Shown: piece after piece, positions 7,466 through 17,385 of the stretch | How the letters are laid out: each line of letters begins with the position of its first letter | Position numbering within the stretch: position 1 is the stretch's first letter | Origin: Vibrio injensis | Lineage (GTDB): Bacteria > Pseudomonadota > Gammaproteobacteria > Enterobacterales > Vibrionaceae | DNA: 64,000 nt | NCBI RefSeq assembly: GCF_001895205.1 | Contig: NZ_BDJF01000010.1 | Coordinates: 1-64,000 of the forward strand | Direction of reading: 5' to 3' | Notes under the pieces: model-generated | Told to the model about the DNA's origin: nothing | The model's database searches: none | Seen by the model: only the letters and a program-made list of their open reading frames with translations | Program-made: the position numbers and the translations under genes

Positions 7466-9523
7466 TCATGAGCTGGGTGATGTCACTGTGCTAGGATCTT
7501 CGCTTTGTAAATCATCATCATGCTCTTCCATTCGCCAAGGCAAACTCCCCGGTGAAATATGTAGAAAGTGCAGATATTTCTCAAATTGATCCAAAATATC
7601 ATTGATGATGTCGCGCTCTTCATAACCGTAGACATCATAAGCTTGACCGCCTCGGCGCAGAAAGACTTCCGCTCGATAATAGTAATCATCATCGATTTGT
7701 TTTTCTTGCTCGGAAGCAAACTCGGGCATCTCATAAGCACGCAGACGAATCTCATAAATAAACTCTACTTCACCCGCTTTCTCAACATCAATGATGCAGC
7801 GAGTATTGAGATCATCAAAGGTCACTTTTGCTTGCCAACCTTTATTTTCAAGCTCCTGCTTAACCGTATTCATTGCGGTAAGGCCAGTCTGCTCAATAAA
7901 TTTCTCCACACTGGTTTTAGATGGGAAATCAATAAGATGCGACAATCGCTTTTTCCAATTGGTTTTACCTTGTAGATGCACAGGTAACTTCATATCGTGC
8001 TGTAAACTGGTCTCATGATGCCCTTCAATCACTAACGCTCGCCACATGCCAATGCCACCGATTAACATGATAATTGCAAATGGTAAGGCACTCACGATTG
8101 ATGCCGTTTGCAAAGCGCTGAGCCCTCCTGCCAGTAGTAATACCGAGGCAACCAGTCCTTGCGTCACTACCCAAAATGTACGCTGCCAGACTGGTGTATG
8201 CATTGCGCCGCCCGATGCAAGTGAATCAATCACCAATGAACCGGAATCTGAAGAGGTGACAAAGAAAGTGATGATCAGTAATACCGTAATAAAAGACACT
8301 ACGGAAGAAAGAGGCAACAGCTCAAATAACTGAAAAAGCGCGACAGCATGATCGGCCTGAACATAGGTAATCAGCGAGCTATAGCCTTCAACCATAATTA
8401 AATGCAGTGCGGTATCGCCAAAAATAGAGAACCAAAGAAAGGTAAAGATAGACGGAACCAACATGACTCCAACCACAAATTGTCGAATCGTTCGACCGCG
8501 ACTTATTTTGGCAATAAATAAGCCGACAAATGGAGCCCAAGCTATCGTCCAGCCAAAAATAAATAGGGTCCAGTTACCAATCCAGTCACTCGATTCATAA
8601 GCTTGCAAACTAAATGTTCGTTCAACAATATTACTTAAATAACTTCCCGTATTTTCTAAAAAGGTCTCTAAGATAAAGATGGTCGGTCCAACGACAAATA
8701 CAAATAGCATCAAACTGATTGCTAACAGCATATTAATAATCGATAAACGCTTAACACCTTTATCCATACCTGCGAGCACTGAAAATAAAGCTAAGCAAGT
8801 AATCACCGCAATCGCACCAATTTGGAAAGGTACTCCCACTTCGACACTTGGCCATAAATAATTGACTCCAGCATTAATTTGGGCAACCGATAAACCTAAT
8901 GTCGTAGCAATACCAAATAAGGTACCAAGAATAGCGAAGATATCGACAATATGACCAATCGGACCATGAATACGTTCACCAATCAAAGGATATAAGGTTG
9001 ATCGCATTGATAAAGGCAAACCATGTCGGAAAGCAAAATAGGCTAAACACAAGCCGACCAAACCATAAATAGCCCAAATATGAAATCCCCAATGGAAATA
9101 GGCAATTTGCATGGCTTGTTTAGCCGCTTCAATGGTTTCACCGCTGCCTGTCGGTGGTGAGGCATAATGCAATACTGGCTCGGCGACACCAAAGAAAAGT
9201 AAAGCAATACCGTATCCTGCGGAGAAGAGCATCGCGAACCAAGCTGGAAAGCTATATTCAGGCTCCGCATGATCGGGACCAAGTTTTATATTTCCCCAGC
9301 GCGTAAAAGCTAACGAGACAATAAAAATTAAAAATAGGGCCACCGCTAACATATAGAACCAACCAAAGGTTTCGGTTATATAGGCTAGCGTCGTCGAAAA
9401 AACGTTACCCGCGAGACTAGGATTTGATATGGTTCCTACTACCATTAGTGCTATGACAATTACCGCCGGAATAAAAACCGGAATAAGTACTGTCGAGTTA
9501 GATTTCTCTAACTTATCTATCAT
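7466..9523 (-). CDS. betT: BCCT family choline/betaine transporter, BetT-like
   Basis: 685 residues. Residues 1-500 hold about twelve membrane helices of the betaine-choline-carnitine transporter family, with the typical segments FGIATTLGLSVAQINAG, WTLFIFGWTIAWAPFVGLFIAKISRGR and the aromatic helix around it. A long cytoplasmic C-terminal domain follows (about 500-685, with RAEVFLRRGGQAYDVYGY and LDQFEKYLHFLH), as in E. coli BetT (677 aa), where it senses osmolarity. Shorter carnitine and betaine carriers lack it. The start has a strong ribosome site (GCAGGAGGCTTT). Choline as substrate is likely but no bet synthesis genes are adjacent. Confidence 0.85.
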   Translation of the reverse strand: MIDKLEKSNSTVLIPVFIPAVIVIALMVVGTISNPSLAGNVFSTTLAYITETFGWFYMLAVALFLIFIVSLAFTRWGNIKLGPDHAEPEYSFPAWFAMLFSAGYGIALLFFGVAEPVLHYASPPTGSGETIEAAKQAMQIAYFHWGFHIWAIYGLVGLCLAYFAFRHGLPLSMRSTLYPLIGERIHGPIGHIVDIFAILGTLFGIATTLGLSVAQINAGVNYLWPSVEVGVPFQIGAIAVITCLALFSVLAGMDKGVKRLSIINMLLAISLMLFVFVVGPTIFILETFLENTGSYLSNIVERTFSLQAYESSDWIGNWTLFIFGWTIAWAPFVGLFIAKISRGRTIRQFVVGVMLVPSIFTFLWFSIFGDTALHLIMVEGYSSLITYVQADHAVALFQLFELLPLSSVVSFITVLLIITFFVTSSDSGSLVIDSLASGGAMHTPVWQRTFWVVTQGLVASVLLLAGGLSALQTASIVSALPFAIIMLIGGIGMWRALVIEGHHETSLQHDMKLPVHLQGKTNWKKRLSHLIDFPSKTSVEKFIEQTGLTAMNTVKQELENKGWQAKVTFDDLNTRCIIDVEKAGEVEFIYEIRLRAYEMPEFASEQEKQIDDDYYYRAEVFLRRGGQAYDVYGYEERDIINDILDQFEKYLHFLHISPGSLPWRMEEHDDDLQSEDPSTVTSPSS

Positions 9524-9754
9524 AAAGCCTCCTGCTTTATTAGTTCTTATTGAAAAAAAACCTCCTCATCATATAACATTTTGCCTTTCACTGCGAATGA
9601 CACTGCCAATTCAATAAAAAACATCATGATAAAAACAAGTATTAACAATAATAAAAACCATTCTAAAACATAAAGTTAAACCAAATTAACACATCAAATT
9701 AAAATAATTAAACTTATGCAATTAATGACCATTTATTCAGAAAAACGTGTACGA

Positions 9755-10306
9755 TTATTCAGTATTATCATTCAACAATTCAGCTAAAAAACATTCGGCT
9801 AATAGGGCTAAAGAATAATAAAAATCATCTTCATCACAGGTGGATTTTAAGCGTTGTAAATAGAGTGTCGCCCAAGGAAAAAGATGATCCGTTAATAACT
9901 CAATAACCGCAGATTCCTGACCTTGTTCGAGGAAATGAGCAAGGGCTAATAACATTAATCCAAATTGATCTTCTGGTTCCTGACGGGCGAGTTGCACCGC
10001 TAAACCATGACGCTGAAGAAATTGACGATAAGCCAAGGTACTTTCGCCCATCACGATATGCTCAGGATCTAAGTATACCGATCCCCAAGGCGGAGCGGGC
10101 ATATCCCCTAGCCCTTCAAATAGTACACTAAAGCGCTCAGGTTGTGGTTCCGGTAGACGATGACACAGGGTTTCGATCGCCTTAGGATCGCTCCAAGAGA
10201 AATAATGGGCTAATTGAGGCAGATCGTGTAACGCATACTGCGCAGGCTCACTCTGCGGTGGATAGTAAAATAAACTACCAAGGATTCGAGGAACAATGGC
10301 TAACAT
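9755..10306 (-). CDS. dmsD: TorD/DmsD family molybdoenzyme chaperone
   Basis: 183-residue cytoplasmic protein of the TorD/DmsD/NarJ fold: helical, acidic, with the signature stretch PPWGSVYLDPEHIVMGEST around residues 92-110. These chaperones bind the twin-arginine signal peptide of molybdenum reductases and hold them until the cofactor is inserted. Its partner is almost certainly DmsA encoded upstream on the same strand. It follows dmsC after a 140-bp gap that contains a small hairpin (GGCTCA/TGAGC), so it may have reduced or separate expression. The length is a little below the usual 200. Confidence 0.8.
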   Translation of the reverse strand: MLAIVPRILGSLFYYPPQSEPAQYALHDLPQLAHYFSWSDPKAIETLCHRLPEPQPERFSVLFEGLGDMPAPPWGSVYLDPEHIVMGESTLAYRQFLQRHGLAVQLARQEPEDQFGLMLLALAHFLEQGQESAVIELLTDHLFPWATLYLQRLKSTCDEDDFYYSLALLAECFLAELLNDNTE

Positions 10307-10446
10307 TGGCTTTCCTTTCTGTTGTAAAAAGTGCTCAGCCCGTGAGCCAACTCCCAGCGTATTAGCTTAAGGTCGCTGCTCTCACAGGCTGAACGGTACA
10401 TGCTGTTTAGGAGAAGAATACGCTCAAAGTATCCTCCCAACTGCCA

Positions 10447-11259
10447 CTACATGGTTATCCACCATAAGTTATAGAAGGTAATACGTGAAGCCAGCTCACC
10501 AAGGATCATCAGTGCCGCACCGCTAAAAAGCAAAGGTTTAACGGCTTGTTTTTTCAGTAAGACCCACAAAGCAAGCACCAGCGCGATAGTCATCGCGAAC
10601 AAATAGGTGTACCAAAACATCGTTTGTGCATTGACTAAATGCGGTACTTGCTCAGTTAAAAACGCCATATAACCGGTACGAGTCGCAAACGAAATCGCCG
10701 CCCCAACGATGACCGCTAACGCACCGAGTCGTTTAGCACCGAGTGCTAAAGCACACATCCCACCAGAGATAGCAACGGTTAGCCACAAATGTAGCGACGT
10801 ATAATGGCTATTCCAAGCCGGGACGGTGGCCAATTGATAAACCTGCGTAATCGACCAAGCAAACGCAAGGCCTAATAATACCGCAATTCCATTTAACCAT
10901 TGGTGCAATGTATCGGTAACGGTAACGTTAAACTTGGTTTTCAGTATATCGCGTAGGCGAGGTGCACTGAGTGCTACTGTTAAAAAAGCACAACCGAAAT
11001 AGAGACCACTTAAAACAATTTCATTACTCATCGGTGAACGGAATAAACCAAACAGCAAGTTAAACGCACGCTGAGGTTGTCCCATATGTAAGCCACCAAT
11101 TGCCATGCCTACAGCAAACAAAATTACGGCAACCAGATTGATTTTATGACGCTGAGCATTGGTAATTTGTCCAACAAGACCAGCAAGAAAAGCCAATAAC
11201 ATCATACCAACCGCGGTTTGGCCTAACACCGTAAAAAAGACTAAAGGTAATTCATGCAT
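10447..11259 (-). CDS. dmsC: Anaerobic DMSO reductase membrane anchor subunit DmsC
   Basis: 270-residue hydrophobic protein with about eight membrane helices, beginning MHELPLVFFTVLGQTAVG as DmsC proteins do. It anchors the DmsAB dimer and oxidises menaquinol, passing electrons to DmsB. It lies 3 bp after dmsB on the same strand, so the genes are in one operon. E. coli DmsC is 287 residues. Confidence 0.9.
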   Translation of the reverse strand: MHELPLVFFTVLGQTAVGMMLLAFLAGLVGQITNAQRHKINLVAVILFAVGMAIGGLHMGQPQRAFNLLFGLFRSPMSNEIVLSGLYFGCAFLTVALSAPRLRDILKTKFNVTVTDTLHQWLNGIAVLLGLAFAWSITQVYQLATVPAWNSHYTSLHLWLTVAISGGMCALALGAKRLGALAVIVGAAISFATRTGYMAFLTEQVPHLVNAQTMFWYTYLFAMTIALVLALWVLLKKQAVKPLLFSGAALMILGELASRITFYNLWWITM

Positions 11260-11262
11260 CGT

Positions 11263-11880
11263 TTACACCTCTGAAGGGTTTTGAACAGCACCGGTTTTAT
11301 CACCAGTCATACGGGCATCCGCGTGCGCTTTGATGACTAAACTGGGTTTGGTCAGTTGCGGATCCGGTAAGGGCGCGACCGCATTGGTATCGCCATATTT
11401 GGCGCGTAATGTCGCTATCTCATCAAAATCAAGCGCGCGCTGTGGGCAAGACTCGACACACACGGGTTTTAAACCTTGAGCCACTCGCTCATAGCAACCA
11501 TCGCACTTCGACATCACTTTCTTTTGTTCATCAAACTGCGGCGCGCCATAAGGACAACGCATTTCACAATAGCGACAGCCAATACATTTATCTTGATCAA
11601 CCACCACCAAACCATCTTGCTTCCGCTTATGCATTGCTCCTGTCGGGCAACCTTTCACACACGTTGGTTCAGCACAGTGATTACAGGAGATGGATAAATA
11701 GTAGTTGAAGGTATTTTGCTGCCAAGCATTGCCTACTTTCTGCCACTCACCACCACCATACTCATATACTCGGCGATATTTTGGGCCTACCTCTTGCGCC
11801 TTCTCATCTTTACAACTGATTTGGCACGTTTTGCAGCCAGTACATTTGGATGAGTCGACAAAAAAGCCATATTGTTTCAT
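11263..11880 (-). CDS. dmsB: DMSO reductase iron-sulfur subunit DmsB
   Basis: 205 residues with four ferredoxin-type cysteine clusters: CTGCKTCQISC near residue 14, CNHCAEPTCVKGCP near 67, CIGCRYCEMRCPYG near 99, and CDGCYERVAQGLKPVCVESCP near 126. Each holds one [4Fe-4S] centre. The protein carries electrons from DmsC to the molybdenum centre of DmsA. Length equals E. coli DmsB. 12 bp separate it from dmsA. Confidence 0.95.
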   Translation of the reverse strand: MKQYGFFVDSSKCTGCKTCQISCKDEKAQEVGPKYRRVYEYGGGEWQKVGNAWQQNTFNYYLSISCNHCAEPTCVKGCPTGAMHKRKQDGLVVVDQDKCIGCRYCEMRCPYGAPQFDEQKKVMSKCDGCYERVAQGLKPVCVESCPQRALDFDEIATLRAKYGDTNAVAPLPDPQLTKPSLVIKAHADARMTGDKTGAVQNPSEV

Positions 11881-11892
11881 TTAAAAATCTCC

Positions 11893-14331
11893 TCAGATGC
11901 GCTTAACGTCGACTAAATTGGTGTGTTGTGGGTTACCTTTAGCTAACGCCGTTGGCCGTAGCGAGGTGAGGCGGTTAATACAGCCACCGACATCAACACC
12001 TTGTTTATTAGTCTGCGCCCATGCACCCTCTGGCATAGCCGTTACACCGGGCATAATGCGTGGTGATACCTTCGCTTTAATTCGCACTCTTCCTCTGTCA
12101 TTAAAGACTTCGACAAAGTCATCATTGTGAATACCTCTCGCTTGTGCATCGATGGGGTTGATCCACAAAACATCCGGCGCGACCTCTTTCAATTGAGCAA
12201 CGGACGAATACGTTGAGTGGCAATGGCCTTTGGTATGAAACCCTGTCAATTGCAACGGATATTTATTCAGCATCGGTTTATCTTCGATACCTTCGACGGC
12301 TGGCCAGTATTCTGGGATCGCCGAAATTTTATCTCCGGGCAGTAATTGCCATTGAGTCGCCAATTCTGCTAACTGCTCTGAATAAATCTCAATTTTTCCT
12401 GATGGCGTTTTCAGCGGATGTTGCTGTGGATCATCACGAAAATCTTTCAGCGCAATATGTTTACTGCTATCGGCAATCCGACGATCAATGACGCCCATAC
12501 CATCGGTTTGTTCAAATGGAGGCAAATGCGGTTCTTGTTTGCGCACTTGGTTATAAGCGTGTTCAATCCACTCTTGATAGGTGCGACCTTCGGTAAACGC
12601 TTCTTTCAACCCCATCTTATCGGCGATTTCTGCCAAGACATCGTAAGTCGGCCGATTTTCCCACATCGGCTCAATCGCTTTTTGTAAGCGAACCAAATAA
12701 TGATAAGAGCCTGATTGATAAGAGTTATTAATTAACTCATCGGATTCTAAGGTTGAAACATCGGGCAGTAATAAGTCGGCATATTTAGCGCTGGCTGTCA
12801 TGTGGTTATCCCATACCAGAATAAATTCACACAAAGACTCATCACGCAGCACTTTATCGACTTGGTTAAGATCCGAATGCTGATTAGCGGTGATATTAGA
12901 CGCGTAATTCCATAGAAACTTCACATTGGTCGTTAAACGATCTCGACCTTTGATGTAATCTTTGTTTGCTGTCATCTCGGTGCCGCGAGTAATCGCATCG
13001 ACCCAGCTAAAACATGGAATCGACACTTTGACTGGGTTTGGTATCGCCAGCCCCGCTAGTGGATAATTGACACTGCCTCCCCAAGTACCAATGTTGGTTC
13101 CAGGACGACCAAAATGCCCAGTCATAATGGGCAGCATCATGATCGCACGCGCAGCATGCTCACCATTTTGTGTGCGTTGCACTCCCCAACCTTGAGAAAT
13201 CCACGCCGCTTTAGCGCTAGCAATTTCACGAGCCAACTGACGAATACGTTGCGCGGGAATTTCGGTCAATGCTTCCGCCCATTCTGGCGTTTTTTCAATC
13301 TTGTCTTCCCCAAGACCGAGAATATACGCTTTGTATGATGAGTTCGCTGGCGCACTGGCAGGTAAGGTTTCTTCACTCCAACCGACCGTATATTGATTAA
13401 GCATGGCCTCATCAAGCAGATTTTCTTTAATTAAGGTATGGCCAATTGCCGCAACTAACGCTGCATCGGTTCCAGGACGAATCGGTAACCATTCGGCATT
13501 AAATGCCGTCACGCTGTCGGTGCGGCGAGGATCAATCAAAATAACCTTCGCGCCGCTTTGTTCGAGAGCATGATAAATTTCCGCAATTTGTCCACCACCG
13601 GACATGCGTGTCTCTGCCAAGTTTTGGCCAAACATCACCACTAAGTCGGAATTTTTGATCTCAGCAAAAAGCGTTTGTTGCTCAGTCCCGTAGATATTTC
13701 CCGCTTGCCCAAAGACAAACGGCTGAATCCGGTTAAGTTGAGCTTCTGAATAGGTATTGTGCATGTCTAAGAAGCCACCAGCTAAATTAAGCAGGCGCTT
13801 ACACGTATTACGGCCTTGTAAATTCGCCCCTGTCGTTCCACTACCATATTGATAGTAAATGGCTTCATTACCATAAGTATTGATCACTCGTTGCAATTGC
13901 TCAGCCACAATGGTCGTGGCCTCATCCCAACTGATGCGCTTAAATTTACCTTCACCACGCTCACCGACCCGCTTCATTGGGTACTTTAGACGGTCAGGGT
14001 TATAGGTACGAAAACGAGCTGAGCGCCCCCGTAAACAAGGGCGGATTTGATGCTGACCAAAAATGGCTTCATTGACCCCATCTTCTGGAGAGATCTTAAC
14101 TGCCACACCGTCGCGCACATGAACTTTAAATGGACAACGACTGCCACAATTCACTAAACAAGCACTATAACGGATCTGTTCTGGAGTGAGTGGGGATGAT
14201 GGCGCTGGTGTGGCCAGAGCATTGAATGGCAAGCTGATTGAGCTGGCGGCAATCGCTGCGCCAGAAGCAACCGCAGAGCTTTGGATAAACTCACGGCGCG
14301 TAAATAGTTTTTTGATTATTGATGTGGACAT
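11893..14331 (-). CDS. dmsA: DMSO reductase catalytic subunit DmsA
   Basis: 812-residue molybdopterin-guanine dinucleotide enzyme that reduces DMSO and other S- or N-oxides as terminal electron acceptors. The N terminus carries a twin-arginine signal (TRREFIQSSAVASG at 11-24), so the folded enzyme is exported. The first [4Fe-4S] site follows (CLVNCGSRCPF near 57, last cysteine in RPCLRGRS). The serine in YGSGTTG near 163 is the likely molybdenum ligand. The gene leads the dmsABC operon, with an FNR-like site about 50 bp upstream of the start. Confidence 0.95.
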   Translation of the reverse strand: MSTSIIKKLFTRREFIQSSAVASGAAIAASSISLPFNALATPAPSSPLTPEQIRYSACLVNCGSRCPFKVHVRDGVAVKISPEDGVNEAIFGQHQIRPCLRGRSARFRTYNPDRLKYPMKRVGERGEGKFKRISWDEATTIVAEQLQRVINTYGNEAIYYQYGSGTTGANLQGRNTCKRLLNLAGGFLDMHNTYSEAQLNRIQPFVFGQAGNIYGTEQQTLFAEIKNSDLVVMFGQNLAETRMSGGGQIAEIYHALEQSGAKVILIDPRRTDSVTAFNAEWLPIRPGTDAALVAAIGHTLIKENLLDEAMLNQYTVGWSEETLPASAPANSSYKAYILGLGEDKIEKTPEWAEALTEIPAQRIRQLAREIASAKAAWISQGWGVQRTQNGEHAARAIMMLPIMTGHFGRPGTNIGTWGGSVNYPLAGLAIPNPVKVSIPCFSWVDAITRGTEMTANKDYIKGRDRLTTNVKFLWNYASNITANQHSDLNQVDKVLRDESLCEFILVWDNHMTASAKYADLLLPDVSTLESDELINNSYQSGSYHYLVRLQKAIEPMWENRPTYDVLAEIADKMGLKEAFTEGRTYQEWIEHAYNQVRKQEPHLPPFEQTDGMGVIDRRIADSSKHIALKDFRDDPQQHPLKTPSGKIEIYSEQLAELATQWQLLPGDKISAIPEYWPAVEGIEDKPMLNKYPLQLTGFHTKGHCHSTYSSVAQLKEVAPDVLWINPIDAQARGIHNDDFVEVFNDRGRVRIKAKVSPRIMPGVTAMPEGAWAQTNKQGVDVGGCINRLTSLRPTALAKGNPQHTNLVDVKRI

Positions 14332-14381
14332 AGACCCTCCAATGTATCGGTCTATTATCCAAACCTTGTATGCTTCACCCT

Positions 14382-14395
14382 ATGATCACTATCAA
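14382..14395 (-). promoter_or_regulatory. FNR-type site upstream of dmsA
   Basis: Plus-strand ATGATCACTATCAA; read on the minus strand it is TTGATAGTGATCAT, one base from the FNR consensus TTGATnnnnATCAA. It lies about 51 bp before the dmsA start, a sensible activator distance, and fits oxygen-limited expression of DMSO reductase. Confidence 0.7.
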
Positions 14396-14467
14396 TGAAA
14401 ATGTAATTAGGCGTTACATTTTTAAACATTTAGCATTAAATATTAACAATAATAATTATCATTAGTT

Positions 14468-14989
14468 TTATGTGGATTTGCGAAATTGCCAATCAATCGC
14501 ATTAGCAGGACAAATCGGACGGCATTCACCACACCCATTACATAAGTCCTCATTCACTACGGGTTGTTGATTAGGCTCGCAATGAATCGCTTGAGTGGGG
14601 CACTGCTCACTACACAATTCACAATAACCCAATAAACGATTATGACATTGATAAGCAAAGGTCGGTAAGAGCTCGGTTTTCATGGCAGGCAGCAGCGCGC
14701 CCGTCGGACAGACTTGCGCGCACTGAGAACATAATTGGCAATGATTGTAATCTAGACACAACTCAGGCCACTGGCCGGTTAACTGGATAACGGAGCTTGG
14801 GCACGCTTCAACACACAAACCGCAACCATCACACAACGGCCTAAACTGTGCTTCTGCTAATGCCCCCGGCGGACGAGGTACAGTGCGTTTCAGTTGGTCA
14901 TCCACCTCATGATAAGCAGCCTTACCTCTGGCAACTAAACCACGAAAAAGATCACGGCGACTAAAATTACGGGGACTCTGACTCATCAT
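14468..14989 (-). CDS. NapF-like ferredoxin-type protein
   Basis: 173 residues from the ATG pair at 14989/14986; a longer TTG start at 15019 is less likely. After a basic RRDLFRGL segment near residue 8 there are three clusters of cysteines: CDGCGLCVEACPSSV, CQLCSQCAQVCPTGA (with further C-x-x-C pairs in CHNRLLGYCELCSEQCPT) and CNGCGECRPICPANA. This is the NapF pattern of several [4Fe-4S] sites in a soluble protein. NapF normally helps mature the nitrate reductase NapA in the cytoplasm; here it precedes dmsA on the same strand, so it may serve the DMSO reductase instead. That role is inference. No nap genes are nearby. Confidence 0.75.
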   Translation of the reverse strand: MMSQSPRNFSRRDLFRGLVARGKAAYHEVDDQLKRTVPRPPGALAEAQFRPLCDGCGLCVEACPSSVIQLTGQWPELCLDYNHCQLCSQCAQVCPTGALLPAMKTELLPTFAYQCHNRLLGYCELCSEQCPTQAIHCEPNQQPVVNEDLCNGCGECRPICPANAIDWQFRKST

Positions 14990-15199
14990 CACCAAACTAG
15001 GATAAACAACACACTTCAATCATAGCGCGAAAAGACGTAAAGCTAAAAGTCCTGTTCATAGTCAAAAAGCAGATGACTTAGCTTGCGCTTACTGACTTGC
15101 GACATTTTTGAATATTTGCTCTATTTATGTTAAAAAACAAACCAAAATATACACCAAACCTATATTATTTAGCCTCATTCAACTAAAAGGAGTATTACG

Positions 15200-16330
15200 T
15201 TGAATCTTTCTTCACAGCACCATACCGCTCGTAGCACATTAATGAGCCTGACAGCACCATTTCTCTACAGCGCATTAGGCGTTATTGGCGTACTCTCATT
15301 ATCAGGCTGCTCAAGCACATCGTCGACACTGTCAGCACAGCTTTCTATTCCAGATAACGCGATTATTGCTCATCGCGGCGATTCTTATAACGCACCAGAA
15401 GCGACCTTACCGGCTTATCAATTAGCCTGTGAATTTGGGGCAGACTATCTTGAAGTCGATCTACAGCGCAGTAAAGACGGCGTTTTAATTGCCGTACATG
15501 ATAATAATTTACGCAATAAAACCAATATTGCGGAAATCTACCCAGAACGAGCCGATAGTCCAGTAAGCAGTTTTACTTGGGCTGAATTAGAGAAATTAGA
15601 TGCGGGATCTTGGTTCAATAACGCCTATCCAGAACGCGCAAGAGAAAGTTATCGTGGCTTGCAATTAATGACCTTAGATCAAGTCAGAGAGGTTGCTGAG
15701 AATTGCTCACACCAACCAGGCCTTTATATCGAAACCAAATTACCTGAACTGTTTCCTGGTATCGAAGCGGATCTCAGAGCGAACTTGCAACAACACGGCT
15801 GGTTAGATAAGGAAATGAAAGGTAAGGTTATTTTACAAACCTTTGAAAAAGAGAGCTTAGTTCAACTGCAAGCGGAAATGCCTAATATCCCTAAAGTCCT
15901 TCTGCTATGGACTGGCGACGGTTATATCGATATGAAGCCCACAGAGCCGAAACAAGATGATGAAAGCTGGGCGGCTTACTACGCACGAGTGCAAGTCGCA
16001 TCAAAATCGGCTTATGAAGAATGGATAGATTTTGCTAAAGACAATGGCGCGATTGGCGTTGGCCCATCAGGGACTCAAGCCAACTTTGCTGACTCATGGT
16101 CAAGTAATTTTAGTTATATGGATCTCGCTAAACCTTGGATGATAGAGATGAATCAGCAAAAAGGGTTAGTGACTCATATTTACACCTTAGATGATGCTGA
16201 AGATCTTATCCGCTATCGCGATCGAGGAGTGACCGGCTTTTTCACTAACCGTCCTAATCTCGCCGTCGAAGCATTAACTGGACGTCCAGCGAAAAACGTT
16301 ACCGCAACGCTAGTAAAACTTGGTTATTAA
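15200..16330 (+). CDS. glpQ: Glycerophosphodiester phosphodiesterase, lipoprotein (GlpQ-like)
   Basis: 376 residues. An N-terminal signal ends in the lipobox LSGC near residue 37, so the protein is probably a lipoprotein facing the periplasm. The GDPD domain follows with AHRGDSYNAPEATLPAY near 57, the metal-binding EVDLQ near 86 and VHDNNL near 101. It hydrolyses glycerophosphodiesters to glycerol-3-phosphate and alcohol. The start is TTG, with AAAGGAG seven bases upstream; no ATG fits better ahead of the signal. E. coli GlpQ is soluble periplasmic and about 358 residues, so the lipid anchor is a difference. It ends in a clear terminator. Confidence 0.85.
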   Translation: MNLSSQHHTARSTLMSLTAPFLYSALGVIGVLSLSGCSSTSSTLSAQLSIPDNAIIAHRGDSYNAPEATLPAYQLACEFGADYLEVDLQRSKDGVLIAVHDNNLRNKTNIAEIYPERADSPVSSFTWAELEKLDAGSWFNNAYPERARESYRGLQLMTLDQVREVAENCSHQPGLYIETKLPELFPGIEADLRANLQQHGWLDKEMKGKVILQTFEKESLVQLQAEMPNIPKVLLLWTGDGYIDMKPTEPKQDDESWAAYYARVQVASKSAYEEWIDFAKDNGAIGVGPSGTQANFADSWSSNFSYMDLAKPWMIEMNQQKGLVTHIYTLDDAEDLIRYRDRGVTGFFTNRPNLAVEALTGRPAKNVTATLVKLGY

Positions 16331-16357
16331 TCTCAATAAACGTTGATGGTTTCTATA

Positions 16358-16389
16358 AAAAAATCCCGCATCAATACGGGATTTTTTAT
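16358..16389 (+). terminator. Terminator after glpQ
   Basis: Stem AAATCCCG/CGGGATTT followed by a T run; A run on the other side, so it may also serve the converging ugpQ. Confidence 0.85.
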
Positions 16390-16435
16390 TTATCTGGCAA
16401 TAAGTTGCTTCACTCAAGCTACCGATTTAACGCAG

Positions 16436-17188
16436 CTAATTGGTAGCAGAGTGGAATGAACGAGGGAATGTCTGAGCAATATCGGTAAAGACACCATCTA
16501 CGCCCCAGTTAAATAATTGGTTGGCTCTTAGTAGGTTATTGACGGTATAAACGTTCACTTTGTAGCCTTTGGCTTTAAAAGCGGCAACCTGTTCACGAGA
16601 CAATCCTTCATTTTCTGGGTGAATATATTCAGCTTGGCATGCTTGTAAAATTGATTCCCAATCTTCCGACAGTGTCTCTTTAGTAAATAAACAAGCGGTC
16701 GGATAGTGTGGCGCACGCCGTTTAAATTCATAGAGAGCAATATGATTAAAACTTGAAATAATCACTTTTCTGTCGCTATCAAGCTGCTTTAGTCCCTCAA
16801 TCACGCCATCAATTAACTTGAGCGTTTTCTCCCACCCTGCCGTACAGGATTTTATCTCAATATTAGCGTCGAGTTTTAGCTCATTAAGCAGTTCAATAAA
16901 TTGGCGAAAAGTCGGAATCGGCTCACCAACAAACGTATCAGAGAACCAGCCACCAGCATCAATATTCGCTAAATCCTGTTGACTCAATCCATACAAGCTA
17001 CCACTGCGATTGGTACAACGATCTAATGTGTCATCGTGAGAGATCACTATCGTATCATCACCAAGGATATCAACATCACATTCTAGCCACTGCACCTTAT
17101 GTGTATGGCAAAGACGAAAAGCAGCTAAGGTATTTTCAGGGGCTAACGATGACATGCCACGATGGGCAAAAAGTGTGTTCATTTTCAA
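16436..17188 (-). CDS. ugpQ: Cytoplasmic glycerophosphodiester phosphodiesterase UgpQ
   Basis: 250 residues, no signal peptide. GDPD motifs: FAHRGMSSLAPENTL at 7-21, ECDVDI near 37, SHDDTLDRCTN near 50, and EIKSC near 111. The length matches E. coli UgpQ (247). It cleaves imported glycerophosphodiesters inside the cell. It converges with glpQ, so the window encodes one enzyme outside and one inside the cytoplasm. The second in-frame ATG (17182) is an alternative start. Confidence 0.9.
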   Translation of the reverse strand: MKMNTLFAHRGMSSLAPENTLAAFRLCHTHKVQWLECDVDILGDDTIVISHDDTLDRCTNRSGSLYGLSQQDLANIDAGGWFSDTFVGEPIPTFRQFIELLNELKLDANIEIKSCTAGWEKTLKLIDGVIEGLKQLDSDRKVIISSFNHIALYEFKRRAPHYPTACLFTKETLSEDWESILQACQAEYIHPENEGLSREQVAAFKAKGYKVNVYTVNNLLRANQLFNWGVDGVFTDIAQTFPRSFHSATN

Positions 17189-17385
17189 TCAACTCTCTGT
17201 GAATTGTTGCATTTCGAGCGCAGATAATCGCTCGTTCGAGCTTGAAATGCACTATACCGGAGTCAAATTGTTAACAATAGAGTGGACGGTTCAGAAATGT
17301 GATTAGCCGTTGAAAATCAGCCCTGCGGCTCCCTCTATTTCCTAACTATTGATGGATGGACCGTTGACAATTTGAAGAATAAACA

